Source: Bacillota bacterium (GTDB lineage Bacteria > Bacillota > Clostridia > Oscillospirales > CAG-272). Taken from it: a DNA stretch of 32,640 bases. A program made the translations under genes and the position numbers. Under the pieces are notes generated by a model. It saw only the letters and a list, made by a program, of their open reading frames with translations. It did no database searches and had not been told where the DNA came from. Below, one piece after another: positions 9,915 through 18,919 of this stretch (positions within the stretch are counted from its first letter, which is position 1; each line of letters opens with the position of its first letter). The stretch spans positions 1 through 32,640 of the forward strand of contig JAQXSY010000108.1 in assembly GCA_029219205.1 (NCBI GenBank), written 5' to 3'.

Positions 9915-9960
9915 TAAACAATATTACGTATTATTGAGGTTGTAATCTTAATTTAAAGCT

Positions 9961-10011
9961 CAAAAAACGCATGCCGCCGTTCTTGAATCCTCGGCGGTAT
10001 GCGTTTTTTTT
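9961..10011. terminator. Bidirectional terminator between convergent genes
   Basis: CGCATGCCGCCG ... CGGCGGTATGCG flanked by AAAAAA and TTTTTTTT. Confidence 0.88.
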
Positions 10012-10024
10012 CAATATTACGAGA

Positions 10025-11167
10025 TTATTTCACAATGAACGGACGCATTCGAAGCGCTGTGTCAGGCGAATACGGCGCCGGAACGGAAAGCGCGTACAGT
10101 CCCTCTGCTTTCAGAGCGGTTTCAAAGCAGTTTCGCGATTCTTCCGGCAAATGCTTGTAGTCCGCCGGCTTTGTGAGAATTTTTACCGACGACGTCCGGC
10201 GTATCTCAGAGAGAATCTCACATCCGGTCTTATTTGCCGCAAGCAATGTTGTGTATCCGGGAAAACGTCCCACATCATCGTAGCTCACACCGACTGCCGC
10301 GTTCAGCGTCATGCGGCGAATACGCGCGTCCGTAAGATGCTTTGCGGAACATTCTTCAAAATAACCTTGTATATCTGCCGACGTCCATGCCGCGTCGTAC
10401 ATTCTTCCTGCCTCGCCGGCGCACTCCGCCGCTTTTTCGTACGAACCCAAACGCAGAGCTGCCAAAATCGCAGAACCGATATTCTCCAGTTTTGCCGGAG
10501 AACCGTATTTTAAACATAAATTATACGATTCTTCCGGAACAAGTTCGGCAAGACGTTCATAATCGCCGGCGGCAAACGCCTGTCTGGCTTTTGTTGCGGA
10601 AAAATCCGGCTCGCGTTTGTGTGTAAAAAGACTGATTTTTGAGTCAATGCGTTTAACCGCCTTAATATATTCAACCGCCAGAATATCGTTTGGAAGCACC
10701 GGATATCCCTCGCCGAAAGTACTTGCGTAAACCTCCTCTCTCAGTCTGATTTCGGATGAACACGTATTTCTTTTTTTCTCCGAATATGCTTTCAGAAATT
10801 TGTCGGAGAGAATGTTTTCCGCGCATTTTTCGTATTTTATCAGCTCCCCGGTGCTGCTTCCGAAGCACAAAGCGTCAACCGCGCCGAGACCGCTTGCAAT
10901 GCGTACGGCGCATGATGCAAAATGTTCCGCCCCGGAGCACGACCACGGAAACGGAAGCTCAAGAACAAGGTCCGCTCCGCATTTTACAGCAACTTCCGCA
11001 CGTTCATATTTCGGAATAACCGCCGGCTCTCCGCGCTGCACAAAATTACCGCTCATAAGCGCAATTACGGCCGTATCTGCTCCAAAAGTTTTTTTTATCA
11101 GTTCAAGCTGTGATTTATGTCCGTTGTGAAAAGGATTGTATTCACATATAACAGCAACTTTTTTCAT
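10025..11167 (-). CDS. tmcAL: tRNA(Met) cytidine acetate ligase TmcAL (YlbM-type nucleotidyltransferase)
   Basis: MKKVAVICEYNPFHNGHKSQLELIKKTFGADTAVIALMSGNFVQRGEPAVIPKYERAEVA; start placed at MKK. Confidence 0.93.
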   Translation of the reverse strand: MKKVAVICEYNPFHNGHKSQLELIKKTFGADTAVIALMSGNFVQRGEPAVIPKYERAEVAVKCGADLVLELPFPWSCSGAEHFASCAVRIASGLGAVDALCFGSSTGELIKYEKCAENILSDKFLKAYSEKKRNTCSSEIRLREEVYASTFGEGYPVLPNDILAVEYIKAVKRIDSKISLFTHKREPDFSATKARQAFAAGDYERLAELVPEESYNLCLKYGSPAKLENIGSAILAALRLGSYEKAAECAGEAGRMYDAAWTSADIQGYFEECSAKHLTDARIRRMTLNAAVGVSYDDVGRFPGYTTLLAANKTGCEILSEIRRTSSVKILTKPADYKHLPEESRNCFETALKAEGLYALSVPAPYSPDTALRMRPFIVK

Positions 11168-11203
11168 TTTTCTCCGTCTTTTTAACAAAAATTGAAATTT
11201 GTC

Positions 11204-11232
11204 TTGTAATATTCTAAAAATCGGTGTATAAT
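11204..11232 (+). promoter_or_regulatory. ackA promoter
   Basis: TTGTAA (11204-11209), 17 nt, TATAAT (11227-11232). Confidence 0.65.
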
Positions 11233-11275
11233 GCTAAATGTACTATGTTTATTTTTTTGGAGGAAATAATTCAAT

Positions 11276-12475
11276 ATGAACGTACTCGTTGTTAACGCCG
11301 GAAGCTCGTCTTTAAAGTATCAGCTTTTTGATACGGCTACCGGTAAAGTTAAAGCAAAAGGTATTTGCGAACGCATCGGTATAGACGGCAAAATCGAACA
11401 CAAGCAGGCCGACGGAACAAAGACTGTCAAAGAAATTGAAATGCCCAACCACTCCGTAGCAACACGCGTGCTTGTTGAAACGCTTACCGACCCCGAAATC
11501 GGATGCATCAAGAACATGAGCGAGATTGAAGCAGTCGGTCACCGCGTTGTCCACGGCGGTCCGTACTTCTTCCAGAGCGTGCTCGTAACCGATGAGGTTA
11601 TCAAGAAGCTTGAGCTTTGCCGCGATTTCGCTCCGCTTCACACCGGCGCTCATCTTATGGGTCTTAAGGGATGTATGGATGAAATGCCCGGAGTACCGCA
11701 GGTGCTCGTATTCGACACCGCTTTCCATCAGACAATGCCCGAAGAAGCATATTTCTATCCGATTCCTTATAAAATGTATGAAAAGTACAAAATTCGCCGC
11801 TACGGAGCTCACGGTACCTCTCACCGTTATGTCAGCGGAGAAATGTGCAAAATAATGGGACGCACAGAAGGAACCAAGATCATAACCTGTCACCTTGGAA
11901 ACGGATCATCGATCTCCGCCGTTAAAGACGGTAAGGTTATCGATACAAGTATGGGATTCACGCCTCTGGACGGCCTTGAAATGGGAACACGCTGCGGCTC
12001 AATCGACCCTGCGATTGTAACATATATCATGGAGCGCGAAGGTTTAACGCCCGCCGAAATGAACGAATTCATGAATAAAAAGTGCGGTTTCCTCGGAGTT
12101 TCCGAGATATCTTCGGACAGCCGCGATATCGAAAAAGCAGCAGCCGAAGGTAATCCAAAGGCAATTCTGGCAACCAAAATTCTTGCATACCAGATAAAGA
12201 AGTATATCGGCGCATACACCGCAGCAATGGGAGGCCTTGACGCCATAGTATTCACAGCTGGACTCGGCGAAAACAACCCTCAGCTCCGTCAGCGCGTTTG
12301 CGGCGATCTGGGCTGGCTCGGCGTTGAAATCGACGAAGCCGTCAACGCTGAAGCTCACCATCAGCCCAACACAATCAAACTTTCGACCGACGCTTCCAAA
12401 GTGCTCGTTTACCTCATTCCCACAAACGAAGAGCTTGTTATCGCAAACGACACCGAGAAGCTCGTACGCGGATAA
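11276..12475 (+). CDS. ackA: Acetate kinase
   Basis: MNVLVVNAGSSSLKYQLFD, GHRVVHGG, FDTAFHQTMP, THGTSH-type YGAHGTSHRYV, FTAGLGENNP. Confidence 0.98.
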   Translation: MNVLVVNAGSSSLKYQLFDTATGKVKAKGICERIGIDGKIEHKQADGTKTVKEIEMPNHSVATRVLVETLTDPEIGCIKNMSEIEAVGHRVVHGGPYFFQSVLVTDEVIKKLELCRDFAPLHTGAHLMGLKGCMDEMPGVPQVLVFDTAFHQTMPEEAYFYPIPYKMYEKYKIRRYGAHGTSHRYVSGEMCKIMGRTEGTKIITCHLGNGSSISAVKDGKVIDTSMGFTPLDGLEMGTRCGSIDPAIVTYIMEREGLTPAEMNEFMNKKCGFLGVSEISSDSRDIEKAAAEGNPKAILATKILAYQIKKYIGAYTAAMGGLDAIVFTAGLGENNPQLRQRVCGDLGWLGVEIDEAVNAEAHHQPNTIKLSTDASKVLVYLIPTNEELVIANDTEKLVRG

Positions 12476-12559
12476 ACGAATAAACCCGCCGTTACAGATT
12501 ATTCTTCAGTATACCACACAAAACACTGCAATGTCAACAACGGCGCAGGCATAAATCAA

Positions 12560-12591
12560 GACCGGATGGTAAATACCATCCGGTCTTTTTA
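12560..12591. terminator. Terminator between convergent ackA and ABC transporter gene
   Basis: GACCGGATGGTAAATACCATCCGGTC stem followed by TTTTT. Confidence 0.85.
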
Positions 12592-12594
12592 GTT

Positions 12595-15500
12595 TTATTC
12601 TGAACGAAGGGCTTCAACCGGATCCTTTTTCGATGCAATTCCGGAGGGGATCAGTCCGGCTATAAAGGTCAGCGCCATGCTTATAAGCACAAGAACCACG
12701 CAGGCCATAGGTTCAAGAAACGCGTTGATTGCGCTTATACCGCTGAGCGCATGAACAATCATGCTGATCGGTATGCAAAGCAGCAGCGATATGCCGATTC
12801 CTATCATGCCGGCGCAGAAACCGATTATCAGAGTTTCGGCGTTGAACACACGGGATATGTCGCGCTTTGACGCTCCGATCGCACGAAGTATGCCGATTTC
12901 CTTTGTTCTTTCAAGAACGGATATATAGGTTATTATGCCTATCATTATTGAAGACACAACAAGCGAAACGGATACAAATATAATAAGTCCGTAAGAAATT
13001 GCGTTTATTATGTTTGTTATTCCCGACATGAGCAGCGCAATGTAGTCTGTGTACGAAATCTGCTTTTCTTCCTCAACAGAGCTGTTGTATTCTGCGATAA
13101 AATCAGCGATTTTATCCTTATCCTCAAAAGTTTCCGTGTAAATATTGATACGGCTCGGCTTTGAATAGTCTGCAACTCCAAGTTTCTCCAGATTTTTCTC
13201 AAGCGTCGATTCCGACGTCTCCGAAAGCATATATTTATCGTAGCAGACTGTCAGCACCGCTGTGTCGGTTGAGTTTGTGTATTTTTTATCAAATATTTCC
13301 GCAACGACCGCATAGCCTCTTTCCTCACTTCCGGATTCGGACGCATAAAGCGTTCTTGCATTCTTTTCAGCAAGAACATACACCGCATTGTCAAGCACGT
13401 CGCTGTCCGCCGACATAAGGTACATAACCGCGTCTTCATAGCTCATGGTCGTCGCGCTGCTCCAGTCGAACGCAACGAACCCGACCTTTTTCTCCTTTGT
13501 GTCAAGACTTCCGATTATCTGATTTATCATCGCATTGAGAACGTCCTCTGGCGGCGTTGTCATAAGATTTTCTATCTCAGCTTCCGCTTGCTGCTTATAA
13601 TTTTCCGTAATTACTTTTGTAAAATATTCTTTGAGCATCAGACGCAGCTCGTCGTCTGTATACGTCTCAAGATACTTTTGCATTTCTTCCTCGGGCATAC
13701 CGTACGAAGCCGAAATCGTGCTGATTATCTTGTCGCGGCTGTCGTACTCCTTCATGTAGTATTCGAGCATGGAATCAAGTTCCGTCTGATTCGGCTCTGA
13801 AAGAATCTTAAGGTAAAGCTCGGTTTTTTCTTTATCGGTAAGCGAAGCAAAATATTCCCGGATTTTTTCCGCCTTATACCAGTCGGTGGGCTCGTCTACC
13901 TGATCACCGACAAACGGCAGACCTGTAAATATGTCGCGGTTTGCATTTTTTTCGTCCTTTTGGGCAAGGACGACCTCGCTCTTGTTCACCTTGTCAATAA
14001 CGTATTCGGTAAGCGCGCAGGTGTATCCGAAGGTTCCGGATATGGCGGTTGCCGCAGCGCCGCTGTTCGGACGTATTACTCCGCATATTTTCAGCTCGTA
14101 TGCGTTATTAAGCTTCAGCTCCATCAACGCCTCGTCATCGCTGATATTTTTCCACACGCCGTCGCCGTCGCTGTCTGAATAGTAATCCGCGTCTGTCAAA
14201 AGACGAAAGCTTATCTCGCATACGTCGGCATAGTCTATTGACCTGTCCTGAAATTCAATCGTTTCGTTCTTCATTACCGCCGAAAAAATACTCTTAATCT
14301 CTTCGTCCGGTATCATACCGAGAGCGTAAAACGCCATGTCGGAAATTTCGTTGTTCTTGTCGAGTACAAGAACGATCTCGTTTGCGTTTTCCGGCCATTT
14401 TCCGTATACGAGATCATACTGATCATATATCAGATCGGAAACAAGCGCGCCGTTTTTGCCCGGAAGAATTTCTTCCCACATATTCATCATCGGCATATTC
14501 TGCGCCATCGGATTTGCATCCAGAAATGAAGCGCTGCCGGACTGTGAACCGAAAATTTTACCGAACATTTCCGATATATCTGTGTTCAGAAACTTTCCGT
14601 CAGTGCCCTTAACATAGGTATTGAGAGATACCGGATACAGATACTGTACCGACGATATGCTTTTGAGTATCGCTTCTCCGTCGTCAGACGCCATCTGTTC
14701 TTCAAGATATTTTTTGAAACTGCCCAGGTCGTTCTGAGTCGCCTCAACATTGACCATCGCATTAAACATTTCATACATACCCGAGTTTGCGTATACGGCG
14801 TCCTGATCATGCTGCTTTGCCGCCCCGCCTCTTCCGGAGCCCATAGCCGACAACAGCGACGAATAGTCCGCCTGCTCCGCTTCAAGCGTCAGCGGATAAG
14901 ATGAAATCGTATCCCTTTGCACCTTGTTTATATACGCCTGAACGCCGGTTGACATTGCAAGTATCGGCGCGATGCCAATTATTCCTATGCTGCCGGCAAA
15001 CGAGGTCAGCAGAGTTCTCGTCCGTTTTGTCATCAGATTGTTGAAAGAAAGGGACAGCGCCGTGAAAAACGACATGGATGTGCCGCGCGTTTTTTCCTGC
15101 TTCTTTTCCGCTTCGGCGTCGCGTTTTATTTCTTCGTCAGTATACGGAAGCGTGTCTCCCGTAACGCTGCCGTCAAGCAGGCTAACTATTCTTGAAGAAT
15201 ATTTTTCCGCCAGCTCGCGGTTGTGTGTAACCATAATTATCAGGCGGTCTTTTGATATTTCCTTAAGCAGCTCCATAACCTGAACGCTGGTTTCGCTGTC
15301 GAGCGCACCGGTCGGCTCGTCGGCAAGCAGAATATCCGGATCGTTGACAAGCGCACGTGCGATCGCCACACGCTGCATCTGTCCTCCCGACATCTGATTC
15401 GGCTTTTTTCTTATCTGATCACCGAGTCCAACCATTCTGAGCGCTTCTTCTGCGCGCTTCCGCCTCTCCGCCTTTGAAACGCCGGATAAGGTAAGCGCAA

Positions 15501-15816
15501 GCTCAACGTTTGCAAGCACCGACTGATGAGGAATCAGATTGTAACTCTGAAAAACAAAACCCACCGAATGGTTTCTGTAAGAATCCCAGTCCCGGTCGGA
15601 AAATTCCTTTGTCGATTTGCCGTTTATAACAAGATCGCCGGACGTGTATCTGTCAAGTCCGCCTATAATATTCAGCATCGTCGTTTTTACGCAACCGGAA
15701 GGGCCCAGAATCGACACGAACTCACTTTTTCTGAACGCAAGGCTGACGCCGCGGAGGGCAGCCACGTCTGAATCTCCCACGGTATAATTTTTTACTATAT
15801 TTTTTAGCTGAAGCAT
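12595..15816 (-). CDS. ABC transporter, fused ATPase plus MacB/FtsX-type permease with large extracytoplasmic domain
   Basis: N-terminal NBD (FQSYNLIPHQSV Q-loop, MSGGQMQRVAIARAL signature, ILLADEPTGALD Walker B); C-terminal FtsX-like TMs (LERTKEIGILRAIGASKRDISRVFNAE). Walker A reads GPSGCVKTT. Start placed at MLQLKN. Confidence 0.92.
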   Translation of the reverse strand: MLQLKNIVKNYTVGDSDVAALRGVSLAFRKSEFVSILGPSGCVKTTMLNIIGGLDRYTSGDLVINGKSTKEFSDRDWDSYRNHSVGFVFQSYNLIPHQSVLANVELALTLSGVSKAERRKRAEEALRMVGLGDQIRKKPNQMSGGQMQRVAIARALVNDPDILLADEPTGALDSETSVQVMELLKEISKDRLIIMVTHNRELAEKYSSRIVSLLDGSVTGDTLPYTDEEIKRDAEAEKKQEKTRGTSMSFFTALSLSFNNLMTKRTRTLLTSFAGSIGIIGIAPILAMSTGVQAYINKVQRDTISSYPLTLEAEQADYSSLLSAMGSGRGGAAKQHDQDAVYANSGMYEMFNAMVNVEATQNDLGSFKKYLEEQMASDDGEAILKSISSVQYLYPVSLNTYVKGTDGKFLNTDISEMFGKIFGSQSGSASFLDANPMAQNMPMMNMWEEILPGKNGALVSDLIYDQYDLVYGKWPENANEIVLVLDKNNEISDMAFYALGMIPDEEIKSIFSAVMKNETIEFQDRSIDYADVCEISFRLLTDADYYSDSDGDGVWKNISDDEALMELKLNNAYELKICGVIRPNSGAAATAISGTFGYTCALTEYVIDKVNKSEVVLAQKDEKNANRDIFTGLPFVGDQVDEPTDWYKAEKIREYFASLTDKEKTELYLKILSEPNQTELDSMLEYYMKEYDSRDKIISTISASYGMPEEEMQKYLETYTDDELRLMLKEYFTKVITENYKQQAEAEIENLMTTPPEDVLNAMINQIIGSLDTKEKKVGFVAFDWSSATTMSYEDAVMYLMSADSDVLDNAVYVLAEKNARTLYASESGSEERGYAVVAEIFDKKYTNSTDTAVLTVCYDKYMLSETSESTLEKNLEKLGVADYSKPSRINIYTETFEDKDKIADFIAEYNSSVEEEKQISYTDYIALLMSGITNIINAISYGLIIFVSVSLVVSSIMIGIITYISVLERTKEIGILRAIGASKRDISRVFNAETLIIGFCAGMIGIGISLLLCIPISMIVHALSGISAINAFLEPMACVVLVLISMALTFIAGLIPSGIASKKDPVEALRSE

Positions 15817-15943
15817 CTTTTTTCTCCGTTTTAAATAATAACGCATTTATTCTATCACAACAATACCCTCTTCACCACCTCGGACTGTAATTATTTTATG
15901 AATTTTCTTGAAAATGATTGTAAAAATTTTTTATTCGTATTAA

Positions 15944-15972
15944 TTGACAACAAATGCGTTCTGTGATACCAT
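15944..15972 (+). promoter_or_regulatory. feoAB promoter
   Basis: TTGACA (15944-15949), 17 nt, extended -10 TGaTACCAT (15964-15972). Confidence 0.65.
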
Positions 15973-16036
15973 AAATCACATAGAAATATAATGTATGGTT
16001 TTAATTTAAGCTATTTTTTCAACACGAGGTTAGGCA

Positions 16037-16273
16037 ATGGATCTATCAAAAATGACCGCCGGTCAGAAAGGGATTATTACAGTTGTAGGCGGAGAAGGCG
16101 CGCTGAGACATCGTCTGCTGGATATGGGACTGATTCCGGGAACCGCCGTATCCGTAATAAAGGTAGCGCCTTTGGGCGACCCAATGGAGATCAGAGTCCG
16201 CGGTTACGAGCTTACGATCAGACGCAGCGACGCAGCTCTCATTGAGGTTGAAAACGGAGGCGACAAAAAATGA
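16037..16273 (+). CDS. feoA: Ferrous iron transport protein A (SH3-like)
   Basis: 78 aa; LRHRLLDMGLIPGTAVSVIKVAPLGDPMEIRVRGYELTIRRSDAALI. Confidence 0.95.
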   Translation: MDLSKMTAGQKGIITVVGGEGALRHRLLDMGLIPGTAVSVIKVAPLGDPMEIRVRGYELTIRRSDAALIEVENGGDKK

Positions 16274-18276
16274 CATTCGCTTTGGTCGGAAACCAAAACT
16301 GCGGAAAAACAACTCTTTTTAACGCGCTTACCGGCTCAAATCAGCATGTCGGAAATTTCCCGGGCGTCACGGTCGACAGCAAAGTCGGCGAAACACGCGG
16401 AGCAAAAGGTCATTCTGTCGTGGACCTGCCGGGTATATATTCGATACGTCCGTATACCGCGGAAGAAAAGGTTGCGCGCGATTTTATTCTAAATGAAAAG
16501 CCGGACGGCATAATAAATATTGTAGACGCAACGAATATCGAACGAAATCTCTATCTGACGCTCCAGCTGCTCGAGCTGCGAATACCGACCGTTCTCGCGC
16601 TTAATATGATGGACGAAGTACGCGGAAACGGCGGTTCCATCGACGTTGACGAAATGTCGAGACTTTTAGGTATTCCGGCTATTCCAATATCAGCCGCAAA
16701 AAATGAAGGCATCGCGGATCTGATTAAATGCTCAATTCAAACCGCAGAAACAAAACAGCTGCCGTCCGTTCTTGATTTTTGCCCGTCCGGACCGGTTCAC
16801 CGCTGTATTCATGCCGTTTCGCATATTATTGAGGATCATGCCCAGCGCATAGGCGTTTCCCCAAGATTTACCGCATCAAAACTAATTGAAGGAGACGATA
16901 ACGAATTTATCTCCTCCCTTTCGCTTTCGCAGAATGAAACCGAACTGATCGAACATTCCGTTATCGAAATGGAAAACGAACGCGGGCTGGACAGGAATGC
17001 GGCGCTTGCGGATATGAGATACAATTTTATTGAAAAAGTATGCCGCCGCACCGTCGTAAAATGCGTTGAAAGCCGCGAGCGCCGCCGAAGCGTTCGCATT
17101 GACAATATTGTAACAAACAAATACCTTGCGCTGCCGATTTTCTTTTGCGTAATGATTCTGATTTTCTGGCTGACATTCGGAGTAATCGGAAAATTCCTTT
17201 CAGACCTTCTGACGCTCGGCATTGATGCGCTGACCGAGATTGCCGACGAAGCGCTTTACGCATACGGAATAAATGAAATCGTACACAGTCTGATTATTGA
17301 CGGAATTTTCGCCGGCGTCGGAAGCGTTCTTTCATTCCTTCCCGTAATCGTTGTGCTGTTCTTCTTTCTCTCAATACTCGAAGACACCGGATATATGGCG
17401 CGCGTTGCGTTTGTTATGGACCGGCCGCTCCGTTTTCTCGGACTGTCCGGAAAAAGCTTTGTTCCGATGATAATCGGCTTCGGCTGCTCGGTTCCCGCAA
17501 TAATGGCCACTCGTACTCTCTCAAGCGAACGCGACCGTAAAATGACGATACTGCTAACTCCTTTTATGAGCTGCTCTGCCAAAATTCCGATCTATTCCGT
17601 TTTCTGCGCGGCGTTCTTTCCGAACAGCTCCGCATGGGTAATGACCGGTTTGTATTTCACCGGAATCCTCCTCAGCGTTTTTATGGCGGCACTGCTCAAC
17701 CATACGGCTTTTCGCGGCAAACCCGTTCCGTTTGTAATGGAACTGCCAAACTACCGTTTTCCATCCTTCAAGAGCGTCGTGCTTCTTATGTGGGAAAAGG
17801 CACGCGATTTTCTCCAGAGAGCGTTTACCGTTATTTTCCTTGCGTCGATTGTTATCTGGTTTCTCGGCGCGTTTGATACGCGTCTTAATCATGTCAGTGA
17901 CAGCTCGCAAAGCCTTCTTGCGCTTATCGGAAAACTCATAGCGCCTGTTTTTACTCCTCTCGGCTTTGGCGACTGGAGAATTGCAACTTCGCTGATTGCC
18001 GGTTTTACCGCCAAAGAAGCAGTTGTAGGTACTCTCGGTATACTTGTCGGAAACGGAGCTAAGCTTGAATCGGTTCTTCCCGCCTTCTTTTCAGTTCCGA
18101 CAGCGCTGAGCTTTCTTGTTTTCACTCTGCTGTATACCCCATGCGTCGCAGCCGTTGCCACAATAAAGCGCGAGCTTAATTCAACGGTAAAAACGATAGG
18201 CGTTATTATTGTCCAGTGTGCGATCGCTTGGATATGTTCGTTTATTGTCATTAATGTTGCAGCCTTGATATTTTAA
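16270..18276 (+). CDS. feoB: Ferrous iron transporter B
   Basis: GNQNCGKTTLFNALTGSNQHVGNFPGVTVD G1/G2, VVDLPGIYS, NMMDE, gate motifs; overlaps feoA stop by ATGA. Confidence 0.97.
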   Translation: MTFALVGNQNCGKTTLFNALTGSNQHVGNFPGVTVDSKVGETRGAKGHSVVDLPGIYSIRPYTAEEKVARDFILNEKPDGIINIVDATNIERNLYLTLQLLELRIPTVLALNMMDEVRGNGGSIDVDEMSRLLGIPAIPISAAKNEGIADLIKCSIQTAETKQLPSVLDFCPSGPVHRCIHAVSHIIEDHAQRIGVSPRFTASKLIEGDDNEFISSLSLSQNETELIEHSVIEMENERGLDRNAALADMRYNFIEKVCRRTVVKCVESRERRRSVRIDNIVTNKYLALPIFFCVMILIFWLTFGVIGKFLSDLLTLGIDALTEIADEALYAYGINEIVHSLIIDGIFAGVGSVLSFLPVIVVLFFFLSILEDTGYMARVAFVMDRPLRFLGLSGKSFVPMIIGFGCSVPAIMATRTLSSERDRKMTILLTPFMSCSAKIPIYSVFCAAFFPNSSAWVMTGLYFTGILLSVFMAALLNHTAFRGKPVPFVMELPNYRFPSFKSVVLLMWEKARDFLQRAFTVIFLASIVIWFLGAFDTRLNHVSDSSQSLLALIGKLIAPVFTPLGFGDWRIATSLIAGFTAKEAVVGTLGILVGNGAKLESVLPAFFSVPTALSFLVFTLLYTPCVAAVATIKRELNSTVKTIGVIIVQCAIAWICSFIVINVAALIF

Positions 18277-18387
18277 GTCTTTCACGTCAGTGAAATCCGC
18301 TTTTTAAGCTTCAAAATAATCAATTAAATCAGATACATAAGAAAGGATCCGGCGCGCAGCCTTTCTGCCTCGCCGTACGGATCAGCC

Positions 18388-18837
18388 ATGAACATACTTG
18401 TCAGCGCATGTCTTCTCGGAGTAAACTGCCGTTACAGTGGAAAACGCGCGGAAGTTGATTCCAAGCTGAAAAAACTCATAAAAAAACACAACATTATTCC
18501 GGTCTGCCCGGAAATTTTCGGAGGGCTTCCGACGCCGCGTGAACCGGCGGAGATAAACGGAGAACGCGTAAAATCGACAAGCGGAAAAGACTTTACGGAC
18601 AGCTTTTTACGCGGTGCCGGCGAAGTTTTGAGGCTGGCGGAGCTGTTTGAATGCCGTTATGCTCTGCTCAAGGAGCGAAGCCCTTCCTGCGGGCACGGCA
18701 GAATATACGACGGTACGTTTTCGTCGGCGCTTACCAACGGCGACGGAATATGCGCCAAGGCTTTGTCTGACGCAGGAATACGTGTTTTCGGAGAGTCCGA
18801 AATAGACGAGCTTATTTTGCTCTGTGACATTGTGTGA
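18388..18837 (+). CDS. DUF523 domain protein
   Basis: MNILVSACLLGVNCRYSGK, VCPEIFGGLPTPREPAEI, ALLKERSPSCGHGRIYDGTF. Confidence 0.93.
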   Translation: MNILVSACLLGVNCRYSGKRAEVDSKLKKLIKKHNIIPVCPEIFGGLPTPREPAEINGERVKSTSGKDFTDSFLRGAGEVLRLAELFECRYALLKERSPSCGHGRIYDGTFSSALTNGDGICAKALSDAGIRVFGESEIDELILLCDIV

Positions 18838-18860
18838 GCGACGGCGCTCTCTATTGACAC

Positions 18861-18906
18861 AAAAAAAGGCTTCTTACCGGTTTGAAACCGGCTTGAAGCC
18901 TTTTTT
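18861..18906. terminator. Bidirectional terminator between convergent genes
   Basis: AAAAAAAGGCTTC ttACCGGTTTgAAACCGGctt GAAGCCTTTTTT. Confidence 0.9.
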
Positions 18907-18919
18907 ATTTGTAATGATT

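Noticed and set aside
9971-10513. 180-aa plus-strand ORF
   Set aside because: Begins inside the bidirectional terminator and is antisense to tmcAL; composition Arg/Phe/Cys-rich.
11312-11893. 193-aa minus-strand ORF
   Set aside because: Antisense to ackA, no motif.
15906-15926. Fur-box-like GAAAATGATTGTAAAAATT upstream of feoA
   Set aside because: Only the left half matches the Fur consensus and it lies upstream of the -35 in AT-rich sequence; not strong enough to report.
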